Assembly (NCBI GenBank): GCA_964036295.1
Contig: OZ038463.1
Location: 22,865,069 to 22,929,068, forward strand
Direction of reading: 5' to 3'
Length of the DNA stretch: 64,000 nt
Origin: Plumapathes pennacea
Lineage: Eukaryota > Cnidaria > Anthozoa > Antipatharia > Myriopathidae
Shown here piece after piece: positions 44,801 to 59,800 of this stretch. Each line of letters starts with the position of its first letter. The stretch's first letter is position 1. Made by a program: the position numbers and the translations under genes. The notes under the pieces were generated by a model. The model did not search any database, was not told where the DNA came from, and saw only the letters and a list, made by a program, of their open reading frames with translations.

Positions 44801-47800
44801 GCAGTTTAATTTCAATAGGGCACTGCATAATGACGTCAGTTGACTACAACTACCAGAATGCTTTGAGACAAGCTATTATATTCAGTATTTATTTCATTTG
44901 TGAGGAAATCGCTCATGCAAGACGCAAATATACATCCCAAAGGTTGCAGCGAAGTGCATTCTTGTAGTTGTAGTCAAATGACGTCATCATTTTCTGAATT
45001 TGGAGCCTAAAACTAAAGACACTTCACGTTATTCTAAAAATAATATAAATTGTATAAAAAAGACGACATACAATATATTATTTTCCAGTAGTCCAGCTGG
45101 GATATTGATCGAAGCGTCGTTCGGTAGTATCAGCATTTCCTCGATGTCAGAGTTGCTGCTGTTTGTAAAGTAGCACGGAAATTCCGTTAACGCCTCTTCA
45201 CAAACCCAAGAATACTGCTCAGCCTCAGGACTGTCATTTGGGTCATAAGAGTCACTGCCATCCAGGGTTAAGGGGTCCTCCTCTCCAACCGTGAGAATTA
45301 TGCCACCTAATAGCAAATGAAAATAGAATTCCATTTTTTGTTTTCATAACACGACAGATTGAATAGTAGAATTATGCGAAAACGGTAGTTACATTATGGT
45401 GTACACATGGAAACAACATGGCGCAAATCACAGCGAAGTCTAAAAATGCAACGTGGATATGCTGTTAACATATTACCCCCTCCCCCTATTCAATGTTGAT
45501 AACATGAATATTTAGCCACGGTTTTTTGTCAAAATCCTACAGGGATTTTTCCAAATTTCAGATACAGCATTGGTAAGTAGGGAGGGGTACTCAAAAACAG
45601 TTTTTTATGGAACCAGATGAAAATTACGGAATTCAATACCAACACATTTTGACCAAGGTTGTGGAAACTAAGGTCGCTTTGGCCCGAATTAAATATATGA
45701 AAGGCCAGCAAACAAAATATACCATGGTTTTCCCTTGATGCTTTCCCACGCATGATAACCAGACGCTGACTTCTTCAAGCTATGCTTCTGTTTTGCTTCA
45801 AGTATCTTGAAATTGTTTTTGACGTGTTATTGGGATGACAATAAACTACTTCAACTCGAGTTGAATACTGACCTTTGATTATTGCCTGAAGGGGTTCTTC
45901 TTCTACATAAACCATAACAGAAGCTGATGTGGTCAGACTCCTGTCATCGGCCATGGTCGCTTTTAAGGTGAATGTGTAGGTCTGTGAGCGGTAAAAAATA
46001 CGTGAAACAAACACAGCGTTAATAAAGAAAACAAGTCTCAAATTCGCTTGAGAACGCCTAACTGTTGAGATGCAGTTGTTTTACCTCCTCCTGCCCCAGC
46101 AGCATTTCCAAACGTAAAAGTAACGAAAAATGGTTTCATTATTTGTGCAAAGTCGGTTATAGGGCTAGGAAGCAACTGTCATCTCTATAATTGCATGTAA
46201 AACATTACGCAATGACTAACCTGGCCTGGCCGCCAACCTCTTCTGACAATTAGAAGATTGCTTCTTTCGAAAACGTCCAACCCGGGAATATCAGACTGCC
46301 ACAGGTATTGAACGGAGTATTCATCACGTTTCTGGCAACGCGATAGCTCAATAATACCTTGCAGGAGAAGAGATATTACTTTATTAAACTTTAGCAGTTT
46401 AGAACTGAATTGATCCTGTAATAATGCGTAACAGCTTTGAAAGCTCAAACAGCTCTTATACTACTCTTGTGTGAGTGGTTGGAGATTTCTTTTGTGCTGA
46501 CCCAAAGTTATCTGGTAAGACAGCCCAGAGCATTTTCACCACTGTAAACGCTACAAACAAACTAGCATCATGTTTTTAATCTGAGGGTTGAGAGGGAAAG
46601 AAGTGTCGGAGCAGTTGATTTGAATCTCTGTCTCCTGGGTAGACTATTGTTTGTCAATCACTGGGTAAGTTCTCAAAAGTTAATTGGCAAAATATTTGCG
46701 TCTGATTGTGTAACTCATCGACAATTCAACGTCAAAGACGATATTAACTTTAGAAAGTTTTATTCGAATTCACTTCCGAGCCCTGCGAGGTTATTAATCC
46801 GAACACGATCTCACGCTTTGAGCGAAGAATTCTGGGATACGTTTTCAAGTTCCAAATGGCCATGCTTGGCCGTAAACTAAAAAGAAAATAGATTAAAGGA
46901 GGAGAAAAAGCAATGACCAATGACAAAACCCATTTTACGACACAAATGACAACAACACTGTCCAGCTTACCTCTTAATTTCAGTTTCACTGATACCTTGA
47001 TAGTGTAGTTTTTCTCGTTGAAGTACAGTAAGGGGATGGCTTTCCCCACTCTGTTGATTTCCAGATAATCCTCAGCAGTCTCATTCAGAATATCGTTATA
47101 AACTCGAACATGAATTCTGTAGCATATCCCAGGAATAACATAACTGTCCGTAATTTGGATTGATTTCTTGGTCTCATTCAGCAGTTTCTTATTCAACTGT
47201 TCCAGGTCTGCTTCAGAATCGTTTGTTTTGCCAGCAACGGAGCAGAAATCCGCATACCACTCGAATCGCAGACCCTTTTTGTTCCCTCTTGCACGTAATC
47301 GGAAAGTCTCGCATGAACCTGAAAGAAGAAGAAGAAGAACAACAACAACAACATCAACAATAACAACAAACAAACAAATTGAGGAAACGTAAACGTCTAA
47401 AATTATTGGGCAGTACTTTGTGCGTATTTCTGTATCCTGCTAGTACGTTTTTCTGCGTGTGTATGTTATAGTCTTTACAAATTATGTTACTTTGATAATT
47501 TTCTTTCTAATCACATCAAAAGTAGTGGATTTTTTTTGGGAAGGCACTTGGCGGTGAAGCGTTCTTTTTGTGAGTGCTTATTGTGAGTGTCAAGGATTTG
47601 TAGTGTACTGTGCATTATTACTAAGAAACTGTTTCTTCTTGTCTGATCTCTACAATATATATTGTATATAAGTTATGACTTTAAAGTCTTTTTGGAACTC
47701 CTTACCAACTTCTGTCGAACCAGAGAGCTCGACCTCCAAAGGATCAGATTTTTCGGGTCTCTCAACTGCGAGTTCCTTCTCGTCTTGTCCAGTGTGCTTG

Positions 47801-50800
47801 GTCAGTTTGGCGTTTTTCCTTAAGAAGTTCTTCAAACGGAACGTTATCTTGTCTCCAACTTTAAGGGAAAATCTTCCAAAGAGGAAGATTCTCAGTTGAA
47901 GATCACGCACAATGCACTGAGGCGAATTTCCAAACTTTACCAAAGATTTTAAGAAGTTACCACAACCTCCTTTTGGCTGTGCACGTTTGTCAAGAGAGCA
48001 CGTAACGTAGCGTAAGTTATTTGAAAACTGGCATTCTACGGGCACAGGGGCAATCTTGTAAACTGAAAATTCCACAATTAGGTCAGCGTTGGCCTCTCCC
48101 GAGAAACTAACGCCAAGCTCATAAGAACCAGAGATTTTGATTGGATTCAAATAACACATGATCTCAGCACTGCTACGAAACTCAGCTGGAAACTTCATGG
48201 ACTTTCCCCCGCTGGCACTCAAAATACAAACCAGCGCATTTGTGTTGACGAATCCAGTACCATTCAGCGTCACATTCACTGCTTTGGAGATTTCCGTTTC
48301 GTTTGGACTGGCAGAAACAATCTTCGTTTCATCACCAAAGAACAATAATTTCTCGTTCTCGTATTCGTAGGCCACAGTGGCATTGTCGAAAGTACACTTT
48401 AGCGAGTATTTGCCTGGCGGGATCTGCTTCAGCTTGAATAGGAAACAGTTTTGACTAACATTCACCTCATCTTGATTGTGTTTGCTGAAACGAAAATGGC
48501 GAAAGCTATTTTAGAAATGTCAGAATAAACCAAAACCAGTACAGACTAACGCATTTAACCAGAAAATATACACTGCTAAGGCTCACATCCAGTGCCTAAC
48601 CTGTTTTTGTCGTCTTCAAACCAACACTTAGCCACTGTGGAGTTTTCCAGTCCAGTTGCACAAACAGATATATCTGTACCGCCCTTGGCTTGTGCAGACG
48701 TCGGGCATACTTTTGTTATCTTCACGCACGTATTGAATGTGTTATCTTTAGGATCCTTACATTGGTTGCACGAGTCGTTCTCGTACCTGCCATTTATAAC
48801 TCCGCGGCAATCCGTGCAGGACTTGTTGTTCCCACCGCACTCCCCGCAGCTGTCTTTTCCCAAATTTAAAGACTTTCCTGTATTCCCGCCTACACATTGC
48901 CCACAGCTGAGCTTTGCACCGTATCCGGGTTTCCCTCTGCAAACATTGTTACAGTCCTTCACTCTTCTTGGACGCGCCCTCGCCTGGCACACTCCACAGT
49001 CGTCTATGTAGGACGTGTTTTTGCAGCTTCCTGCACAGTCTCTGACCGTTTTGCTCTTTCCAGTTTTTCCTCCAAAACAGTTACCACATTCATCTAGGAC
49101 AAAATCGTAGGGAAATTATATTATTTCAATCTTGCTAAAAAGAGTGAAAATGCCTTTTTATCAGTTCATTCCATACCTTTAAGTAAATTAAAACTCCTAA
49201 AACAGAATTGTGGCATAAAGAAATTCCCTAAAGCATGAAAAAAGTCCACAGTCTGCCTGCCCGTGGGGTCGCCAAAATAAACAAAAGAACAAATTAAAAT
49301 GTTCAAAACGACTTACCATACTTAGCACCAGAATTTGGCTGACGGTCGCATCCGACGCACTTATCTCGTCCATTACAAACACCACATAAATCGGCCTTGG
49401 CCATTGAACCGGGCTTTTTGTCGCATCCCAGCTTGTCCACAGTTAAGTAAAGAGACGTATTAGTGATTGTATTTGCAATGTCCAGCACATCTACCACCTG
49501 TTTTCCAGACGTACAATTACCTGAGGCACCCCAGCCATAAAAAATTAGAAAGCTTTCCTCCTCAGCTTGAAATTTCGTCCAAAAAGTGTTATTATATTTG
49601 GGAACAAACTTCAACTGGGCATCTGGACAAAGGAATAACATTTCCACTACTTCCCCACGTTCAAGGGCTTCATCGCTGTTATTCAAATGAAGGTCCTGCC
49701 AAGATCCGTTAATTCCATAGGTCCATTTTCCGAAAGAAGGCTTGGCGTTTCTAATTATAGCTATGCCCACTGCAGGATTTTCGTCAATCATAAGTGGACG
49801 GCTGAGTCTTTCAGGTAAAACATTACTCGGTAGTTTAGAACCCAACGGCGACAGACCTTCCCCTTTCTCCATCAACTCTAAAGCAGCCTCTCCCAAACGA
49901 TACTTATTGGTGAGGAGTGATAGCAATTCGTTGTTGGTTTTTGTAAGCGCTGCTACAGAAATACCCTCTTTTGGGAAAATGTTCATGTCGTAGGGAACTG
50001 ACGGGAAGATTACGTTGCCATTGTTGTCAGGATCCACCACTTTCGGTGGGTCGTCTACAGGCCTGATTACGATTGTGAATGTTTCTTCCTCTCCTCCAAG
50101 AAAACAAGATTTGCTGTAGCTCACGGAACTACAGTCACCCTGAAAGTAAAAGATTCAGTAAAGCAAACGTCTGATCTTTAATGGGGGTCAAACTGGCCCA
50201 TAACGTCCAAGATATAAAATCTATATATATCGTACACTAAATAGTAAAATATATAGAGGATATTAAACGGCGGCGCGAATATATGAATTTTATTTTCGAG
50301 AGGTAGAAACAATATTTTACGAGCGAGCGCTGTGCGAGTGAGTAAACACATTGTTTTTACAACGAGAAAATAAAATCCATCTTTAAGCGGCCGTGTAATT
50401 TTCTTTTTATTGTATAGACACAAGTGTTTTACGAGAAAATGCACAAACAGCCGTGCAAAAGCGGAAAATGAAGCCATCGATAATGAGGATATGGAAAACG
50501 CACCACTTAGGCCCGTCTCAAACGTCGCGCTACTGCCGTGCCGAACTCAATGCAAATTAGCTCAAACAATGGATTTTGCTCATTTGCATTGAGTTCGGCA
50601 CGGCAGTGGCGCGACGTTTGAAACGGGCCATAGGTCCCGGATGTAGTTTCGTATTGATTTTAGGCACGGCACATTTTCCAATAAACACTCGTGTCTGTAT
50701 AATAAAAGTTAGTTCAATACCTGTGTGTACATTACATATAAGAATAACAAGGCTTGTACACAATGTCAAATTTTACCTCTAGCTAAAGGTATTTTGTTGC

Positions 50801-53800
50801 GTGCTAGCCATGGCTCAATACACTTTGGGGCGGCACACTCCTCCCCTCCCTCCCCACCTCCCAGGGCGATGGCTGGTGATGCAAAAAATACTAGATAGAA
50901 GTCCATACATACCTTACTAACAGGATATTTGATTGAGTGCACTCCTTTGATAAACTCTCTAATCTCTGGGGGGCTTACGCGTATACTCAATTCTGAGAAA
51001 TGCTGACTCATTTCTTCAGCAGCACGATCAATTATTCCTTGGCCTTCTTCAGATAAGGAGATTACATAAGATATCATATTGGATAACTTGTCTTCTGTAA
51101 TCAAACCTTCAATCTGAAATTAAGTTAAACATTGGTGGTGAGAAACTGGAAATACAAGTCTGATTAGTAGAGGTAGCTTGTGAGTTGGATGTGTAGAATC
51201 CATGCATGCCAATATCCTACATACATACAGTAGAATAATCAAGGCGAGCAATAAATAGTTCGAGATAGTGGGATTCTACCAAGGGAATTTTTACCAAGCT
51301 CATTTCCAAGGGAATCGGATTCTGTTCGAGGTAGCAGGAATTTGATACAACAGAGTTCAACAAAGCGGGGTTTTACTGTAGCCAAATAAATAAATGCTTC
51401 TTGGCAAGAAATCATATTTAATTCAGCGGACGAATATTGATAAGATAATTCGTCAGGTAAACAATAAACACGAACGAAAGGAAGCTTCACACTGGAGAAA
51501 CAACTAAAAGTTCGTTTGCGCATTTATCGTTCTGCACACTTGATGGGTAATTGTGAACAAGTTGAACTGTCGGTAAGTGGTCGGTATACGATTTACCGAC
51601 CACATACCGGCCACGGGATTGACTTTACCTACGACCACTTACCGACCAAACCTTTCACTTTACCGACCACTTACCGACCACATCATAGATCTTACCGACC
51701 ACATACCAACCACTTACCGACCACGTTACCGACCATGTTACCGACCACGTTACCGACCACATACCAACCACATACCGACCACTTACCGACCACATACCGA
51801 CCACGTTACCGACCACTTACCGACCAGTTCAACTTGTTCACAATTACCCACTTGATGTGCAGTTAACGAAAAAACTAATATAATAGTGTTGTCACGATAC
51901 GCTGTTTTAGCAAAGGCTACTTTACCTTGGATAGAAACGTTCGCACGGAGGGTAGCCCGGAGTCTAAAGTGGGGACTTCCTCTTGTGGGAGCCACACAGC
52001 ACCCCTCAGCGTAATCTCTGTTCTCCCATATGCGTCCAAACGCGGATAAACTCTCCAATTAGCGTCCAAGTCCACAATTAGGGGTTTGTCACCACTTTCA
52101 ACAGGAAAAGTGGCCCAACCAAGAGAATCTTTGAATTCTACTTTACCTGCGTACACAAATTTTGTCATTACATTAAAACATCTTTTTGTTTCCTTTTTCT
52201 CTGAAGAGATAACGTGTGCTTGTAAGCATAGTGATTGTGATGCTAATGTGCCAGGCATAGTACAAAAGACCGCTTTTTGAACCCAACAGATGGTTGGTTT
52301 GTGTAATTCCAAGTAATTCTGCTTCCATTCGATTCCACAGTCATAAAATGAATGGAAATACGTAATTACTAAATTACACTCACCAAGCCCTGGTTTCATT
52401 GATTTAACGACGAGAAGCCCTGGGCGAAGCTTGTCCAAATTACTAGTTAAGGTTTCATAATCGTCGACGATATCCTTCGGGATGTGCGTTTTAATTGTTG
52501 GGTCAAGGCCTGGCCGCTTGAGATCAGGCACGGTTACATTGAATGCGGCTGAAAGCTGTTGAAACAAAACAGAAGAAAACGTAAAACTTCATAACAGTTA
52601 TGGGTGTGACCCAGACTATAATGCCTTACTTAGCTTCCCAGCTTCATTACTCACTCCAATCTCTTGTAATTGCAATTTATCTACTTAAGCATAATTTTTT
52701 CGTGTAGAGAGCATACATGAAAAATGAACTGATTTAACCATTTTAATGCTGGGGCCACTAAACGGACTCTTATCTGACAAAAGTCTGCAAACGTTGCAGA
52801 TATAAGCTGAAGTTATGAAGATGAAGTTAGTCTGCAATTTTTCTTACTTTTTGTCCAGGAGATTCCTCATCTTCGTTAATGTACAGTGTTGATTGAGCAG
52901 CTGAAATTTTGATTTCTTTGAAGTCTGGAAACACTAACGTCAACACCACTGCGGTAGGGTTTCCTTCAGCTGCTACGCATTCCCCAGCCTTATCTTGTTT
53001 TATTGTGTAGATAGTGAAGTTTACCACACCATGGAATCCACGAGTTGGGAAGAATCTGCAGAGCAACAAGAAAAAACGGTTTAGCTGCATACAACAGGTG
53101 GATACCTAAACCTCTACTGGTAAAGTCGAATGTGTTTCAAACCAAAAAAATTAAACTCATGAGCTGCCAATTATAGCATTGACCTACGACCAACCAAGAG
53201 AAAAATCAAAGTGAGTACTTTTTAATACCAGTGTTAAAATTGATGCAAAGCGAATATTACGTTCTTTCTAAATCTAGAAAGACGAGAACAAAAACAGTTT
53301 AAAGTGGGCGTAGATCAAACCGCATATATAGTCATTACTTTAAAGGAGTTACTGGCTCCCCAACAAATTGAACGTGTTACTTTATATTTTTCATGAATCG
53401 AAACCACGAGACCAGTGCACTGTGCACGCCGAGATGGTTAATTATTGATACTCCCTATAGGGTTTTTATTTCATATCGTGCTGTGGAACTGTAGCGAGAT
53501 CAGTTTTGCACTTCGCTTTACTTCTACCTCCAATCCTCCTCTTCCCCGTGTCCACGCCTCTTCTCTCGTGGTTGCGTAATTTCATTACTCAAGTTTGTTC
53601 AGTAACCTATATTTGGTTAAAATTTTGTAAAATTTATAAAGCATAGCGCATGGCCATATTTCTGAAACTCAGCAAAACAAGTTTAACAGCGACAATTCAG
53701 TGAGAGACATTAATTTACTGATGGCTCAATTTAAAGATAGATCTTATTAAGATAAATTCACCCAACATTCTTAATAAGAAATTGCAAGGTTCTGATGAAA

Positions 53801-56800
53801 TAGTTTTTCTCACTCAAAAAGTGTGTTGAGAGCGAAGCATTCCATTATTATATATAACAAACTCGCTAATGTAAAAGTTTCCTGGAATGTGACAACAAAA
53901 GAAATTACCTGGCCCTTTTGTTAGTAGGCATTGCAAAGACGTGTCCAACAGAACAACTGGGGAATTCCTCCCACTTTTTTTCAACAGTTTCAAACTTCCA
54001 CACACCATGGGGAAATTCTACAGTGTTCACGCCAATCATAACAGGAGCTGGATCTTTACACAAGACAGTTAAGGGGTCTTTTTCACGCAGGAATTTAATA
54101 GAACGGTCCGGTCCAACCACAACACTGCTGTAACGGCCGTCCGGCTTTGAACGTGATGGACTTGGATGAGGCAATTCAGCTGAAAGTGACGGCCTGTGAG
54201 TCGGTTTTTCCTCTGCACGTGAAGACATAGGATGTGGCTTTTCTGGTCCACGTGATAGACTTGGATGAGGCAATTCAGCTGAAGGTGACGGCTTGTGAGT
54301 CGGTTTTTCGTCTGCACGTGAAGACATTGGATGTGGCTTTTCTGGTTCACGTGACGGACTTGGATGAGGCATTTCAGCTGAAGGTGACGGCCTGTGAGTC
54401 GGTTTTTCCTCTACACGTGAAGACATGGGATGTGGCTTTTCTGGTCCACGTGACGGACTTGGATGAGGCAATTCAGCTGAAGGTGACGGCTTGTGAGTCG
54501 GTTTTTCCTCTGCACGTGAAGACATGGGATGTGGCTTTTCTGGTCCACGTGATGGACTTGGATGAGGCATTTCAGCTGAAGGTGACGGCTTGTGAGTCGG
54601 TTTTTCCTCTGCACGTGAAGACATGGGATGTGGCTTTTCTGGTCCACGTGATGGACTTGGATGAGGCATTTCAGCTGAAGGCGACGGCCTGTGACTTGGC
54701 TTTTCCTCTGCACGTGAAGACATAGGATGTGGCTTTTCTGGTCCACGTGAAAGACTTGGATGAGGCATTTCAGCTGAAAGTGACGGCATGTGAGTGGGTC
54801 TTTCCTCTGCACGTGAAGACATGGGATGTGGCTTTTCTGGTCCGCGAGAAAGACTTGGATGAGGCAATTCAGCTGAAGGTGACGGCTTGTGAGTCGGTTT
54901 TTCCTCTGCACGTGAAGACATGGGATGTGGCTTTTCTGGTCCACGTGACGGACTTGGATGAGGCAATTCAGCTGAAGGTGACGGCTTGTGAGTCGATTTT
55001 TCCTCTACACGTGAAGACATAGGATGTGGCTTTTCTGGTCCACGTGAAGGACTTGGATGAGGCATTTCAGCTGAAGGTGACGGCCTGAGAGTCGGTTTTC
55101 CCTCTGCACGTGAAGACATAGGATGTGGCTTTTCTGGTGCACGTGATGGACTTGGATGAGGCAATTCAGCTGAAGGTGACGGCCTGAGAGTCGGTTTTTC
55201 CTCTGCACGTGAAGACATAGGATGTGGCTTTTCTGGTCCACGTGATGGACTTGGATGAGGCAATTCAGCTGAAGGTGACGGCCTGTAAGTCGGTTTTTCG
55301 TCTGCACGTGAAGACATGGGATGTGGCTTTTCTGGTCCACGTGATGGACTTGGATGAGGCATTTCAGCTGAAAGTGACGGCCTGTGAGTCGGTTTTTCCT
55401 CTGCACGTGAAGACATGGGATGTGGCTTTTCTGGTCCATGCGAAGGACTTGGATGAGGCATTTCAGCTGAAGGTGACGGCTTGTGAGTCGGTTTTTCCTC
55501 TGCACGTGAAGACAAGGGATGTGGCTTTTCTGGTCCACGTGACGGACTTGGAGGCGGCAATTCAGCTGAAGGTGACGGCTTGTGAGTCGGTTTTTCCTCT
55601 GCACGTGAAGGCATAGGATGTGGCTTTTCTGGTCCACGTGATGGACTTGGATGAGGCAATTCAGCTGAAGGTGATGGCCTGTGGGTCGGTTTTCCCTCTG
55701 CACGTGAAGACATGGGATGTGGCACTTCTGATCCGCGCGAAGGACTTGGATGAGGCATTTCAGCTGAAGGTGACGGCCTGAGAGTCGGTTTTTCCTCTGC
55801 ACGTGAAGACATAAGATGTGGCTTTTCTGGTGCACGTGATGGACTTGGATGAGGCAATTCAGCTGAAGGTGACGGCCTATGAGTCGGTTTTTCCTCTGCA
55901 CGCGAAGACATGGGATGTGGCACTTCTGGTCCGCGCGAAGGACTTGGATGAGGCATTTCAGCTGAAGGTGACGGCCTGTGAGTCGGTTTTTCGTCTGCAC
56001 GTGAAGACATGGGATGTGGCACTTCTGGTCCGCGCGAAGGACTTGGATGAGGCATTTCAGCTGAAGGTGATGGCCTGTGAGTCGGTTTTTCCTCTGCACG
56101 TGAAGACATAGGATGTGGCTTTTCTGTTCCACGTGACGTACTTGGATGAGGCAATTCAGCTGAAGGTGAGGGTCTGAGAGTCGGTTTTTCCTCTGCACTT
56201 GAAGACATAAGATGTAGCTTTTCTGGTCCATGTGAAAAACTTGGATGCGGGCTTACGGTTGTGTGTGGCATAATTTCATTTGTGGCAGAATGGAATGCAG
56301 TGCAATGCTCGTGGATGCTGACACAGCTATCCTGGCAAAGCTTTTCACCTGCAAAAACAAAATCCTACATCAAGCTGTGTTCGGTAGCCACGCAGACTGT
56401 TGCCTAACAAAATATAACTCTCATGATGCAGACATAATGATTCTAAACATATTTTCAGAGGAAGCAGTCGTAGCCTGTGTTGACTTTTGGGTAAAGGAGT
56501 AAAGTGCTAGTTAAATTAAGTACGTGGTTTTGATACAGGTTGTTTCGTGCGACGCCTGCTCGTAAACTCTTCAGATGCTCAACAGTACGATGCTATCAGC
56601 TGTTTTAGCAATATGGCTTACCTTCTGGACAGTCACATTTTTCATGCGGGATACATCTGTAGGGGAAAAGAGGGACTTAGAAAGCAAAAAGACATGCACA
56701 AGGCGACTGACTGGGAACCGAAATGGGCTATTACTTACTCATCTTGTAGGTTCGTATTCTGACTAAAGTCCTCGGCTTAAAGTTTGAGTTTCCTTTCTAA

Positions 56801-59800
56801 CAAATTCCATGGCTAACACTTTGCAAATGTTCTTCAACAAAGACTCTTACGCGTTAAATCTTGGACAGAACATCAGGTTGTTCTCGCAAGGTACTGAGCA
56901 TTCTTCCTGCCGCAACTCTGACGGATGACACGTGTTGAGTGAATTCTCCAGGAGTCCACACACTGATTTTCCTAGCCCACATAAATCGGGCAAACCTGTT
57001 ATAAAACAACGAAAGAAGTTTTACTTCATCAAACCCGCTGTGGAGTACAGATATACACCATATTGTTCGTTTATGATACTTTACTTACAAACTGCAAACC
57101 CGCAGCCAATGACCTGTGACAAATGAAGAGTCACATTGACGATGTTCTGGATGTAATCATGCGGTGGAACTCGTCCAGATTTCTTAATTTGATAACTCCA
57201 ATCAGAATGAAGCGTGCTTGTTTGCCTCTGTTTACTTGACTCACGGTCAGGTCTTACTCTTGCTTGCTCTCTTCACATTTGAAGACGGACTTCGTATTTT
57301 CATGAGACTGATGCGTTTGAAGTTTTCCCGTTTTCTTCGCTTGTTTTATTTTCATTACAAAGCGGATTCGTTTTGGCCTGAGGTCTCAGGACCCCACGAT
57401 GTGGACAAATGCCAGAAAACCCCGTGGTTTGGGAGGCTAGCCGAAACTAAAAACTAGGCGATGTGTCGCAATTATTACTCTCTTGCAGGGCTCGAGGATA
57501 AACAGTATGAAATAATGAAGTGCGAAAAAAAAAAAAAAAAAAAAAAGGTGTCCCCATTACTCCATTCCAAACATTATCTATTCTATTAAATCATTACAGA
57601 CAACATCGTGTCATGTCCAATCAATTGTACATATATATTTTAGGCTCAAACTGGGTTTATGAAAGATGGTTATGAATATATTAGAAGTTTATCTACTATG
57701 TAGATATCGATGAAACATCAGGATTTCTCCAGTTATAAATACTGATATTTTCATCGCGCACGATAACTTCATATGTGAAAGATAAAAATAATATATTCAC
57801 TGTGCGCGCGAGTTTTGGAGACAGCAAGTTCTGACAGGAAAGAAAGGCTATGAGTTACTAAATCTTTGTTTTGGATATTTCATCGATATCTATATAATAA
57901 ACTGAACATTGCGTGGCCGTCATTCGTTCGCTCCGCTGTTGGTATTACTTACGTATTTGAAGCAGTTCGCTCGCCATGCGTTGAAAGATTTTGGAAAACT
58001 CGGGCAAACCGTTCATAAGGCCGTCACACATGTTAATAACATTGGCACAAATGTCCATGTCTCTGATAGGATTCCAGCAACGAGAGTTTTCCTTCAAACA
58101 CTTCAGATGACTATCATATCCCTCGCGTCGACAATGACCTTCCCTTGGGTTGCATTTCTGTCGTAGGCCTGAAAAAACATCGCCAAAGACGTCCTTCAGG
58201 AGACAGAAGGACGCTCCGCCTGAAAAGGGAAGATAAAGAGACAGCGTTAAAAAAGCATCACTCATGAAAACATTCTGAAGAGTTACATACACTTATAAAA
58301 GTTAAGGCCCAGGTCAAACGCCGTACTTCACATGAGCCGAACTACATACATACATACATACATACATACATACATACATACATACATACATACATACATA
58401 CATACATACATACATACATACATACATACATACATACATACATACATACATACATACATACATACATACATACATACATACATACATACATACATACATA
58501 CATACATACATACATACATACATACATACATACATACATACATACATACATACATACATACATACATACATACATACATACATACATACATACATACATA
58601 CATACATACATACATACATACATACATACATACATACATACATACATACATACATACATACATACATACATACATACATACATACATACATACATACATA
58701 CATACATACATACATACATACATACATACATACATACATACATACATACATACATACATACATACATACATACATACATACATACATACATACATACATA
58801 CATACATACATACATACATACATACATACATACATACATACATACATACATACATACATACATACATACATACATACATACATACATACATACATACATA
58901 CATACATACATACATACATACATACATACATACATACATACATACATACATACATACATACATACATACATACATACATACATACATACATACATACATA
59001 CATACATACATACATACATACATACATACATACATACATACATACATACATACATACATACATACATACATACATACATACATACATACATACATACATA
59101 CATACATACATACATACATACATACATACATACATACATACATACATACATACATACATACATACATACATACATACATACATACATACATACATACATA
59201 CATACATACATACATACATACATACATACATACATACATACATACATACATACATACATACATACATACATACATACATACATACATACATACATACATA
59301 CATACATACATACATACATACATACATACATACATACATACATACATACATACATACATACATACATACATACATACATACATACATACATACATACATA
59401 CATACATACATACATACATACATACATACATACATACATACATACATACATACATACATACATACATACATACATACATACATACATACATACATACATA
59501 CATACATACATACATACATACATACATACATACATACATACATACATACATACATACATACATACATACATACATACATACATACATACATACATACATA
59601 CATACATACATACATACATACATACATACATACATACATACATACATACATACATACATACATACATACATACATACATACATACATACATACATACATA
59701 CATACATACATACATACATACATACATACATACATACATACATACATACATACATACATACATACATACATACATACATACATACATACATACATACATA

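Noticed and set aside
46750-46868. Continuation of the reading frame past gene B exon b14 (MAIWNLKTYPRILRSKRE)
   Set aside because: Acceptor and phase do not fit; the in-phase reading hits a stop. Direct b14-b15 joining keeps the REJ pattern.
55005-56231. 408-codon and similar ORFs (LHVQRKNRL, FLVHVMDLDEAFQ types) in both orientations
   Set aside because: Alternative frames and antisense of the 99-bp coding repeat.
53909-56348. CRISPR-like regular repeats
   Set aside because: The repeats are head-to-tail coding units with no unique spacers, in a eukaryotic gene.
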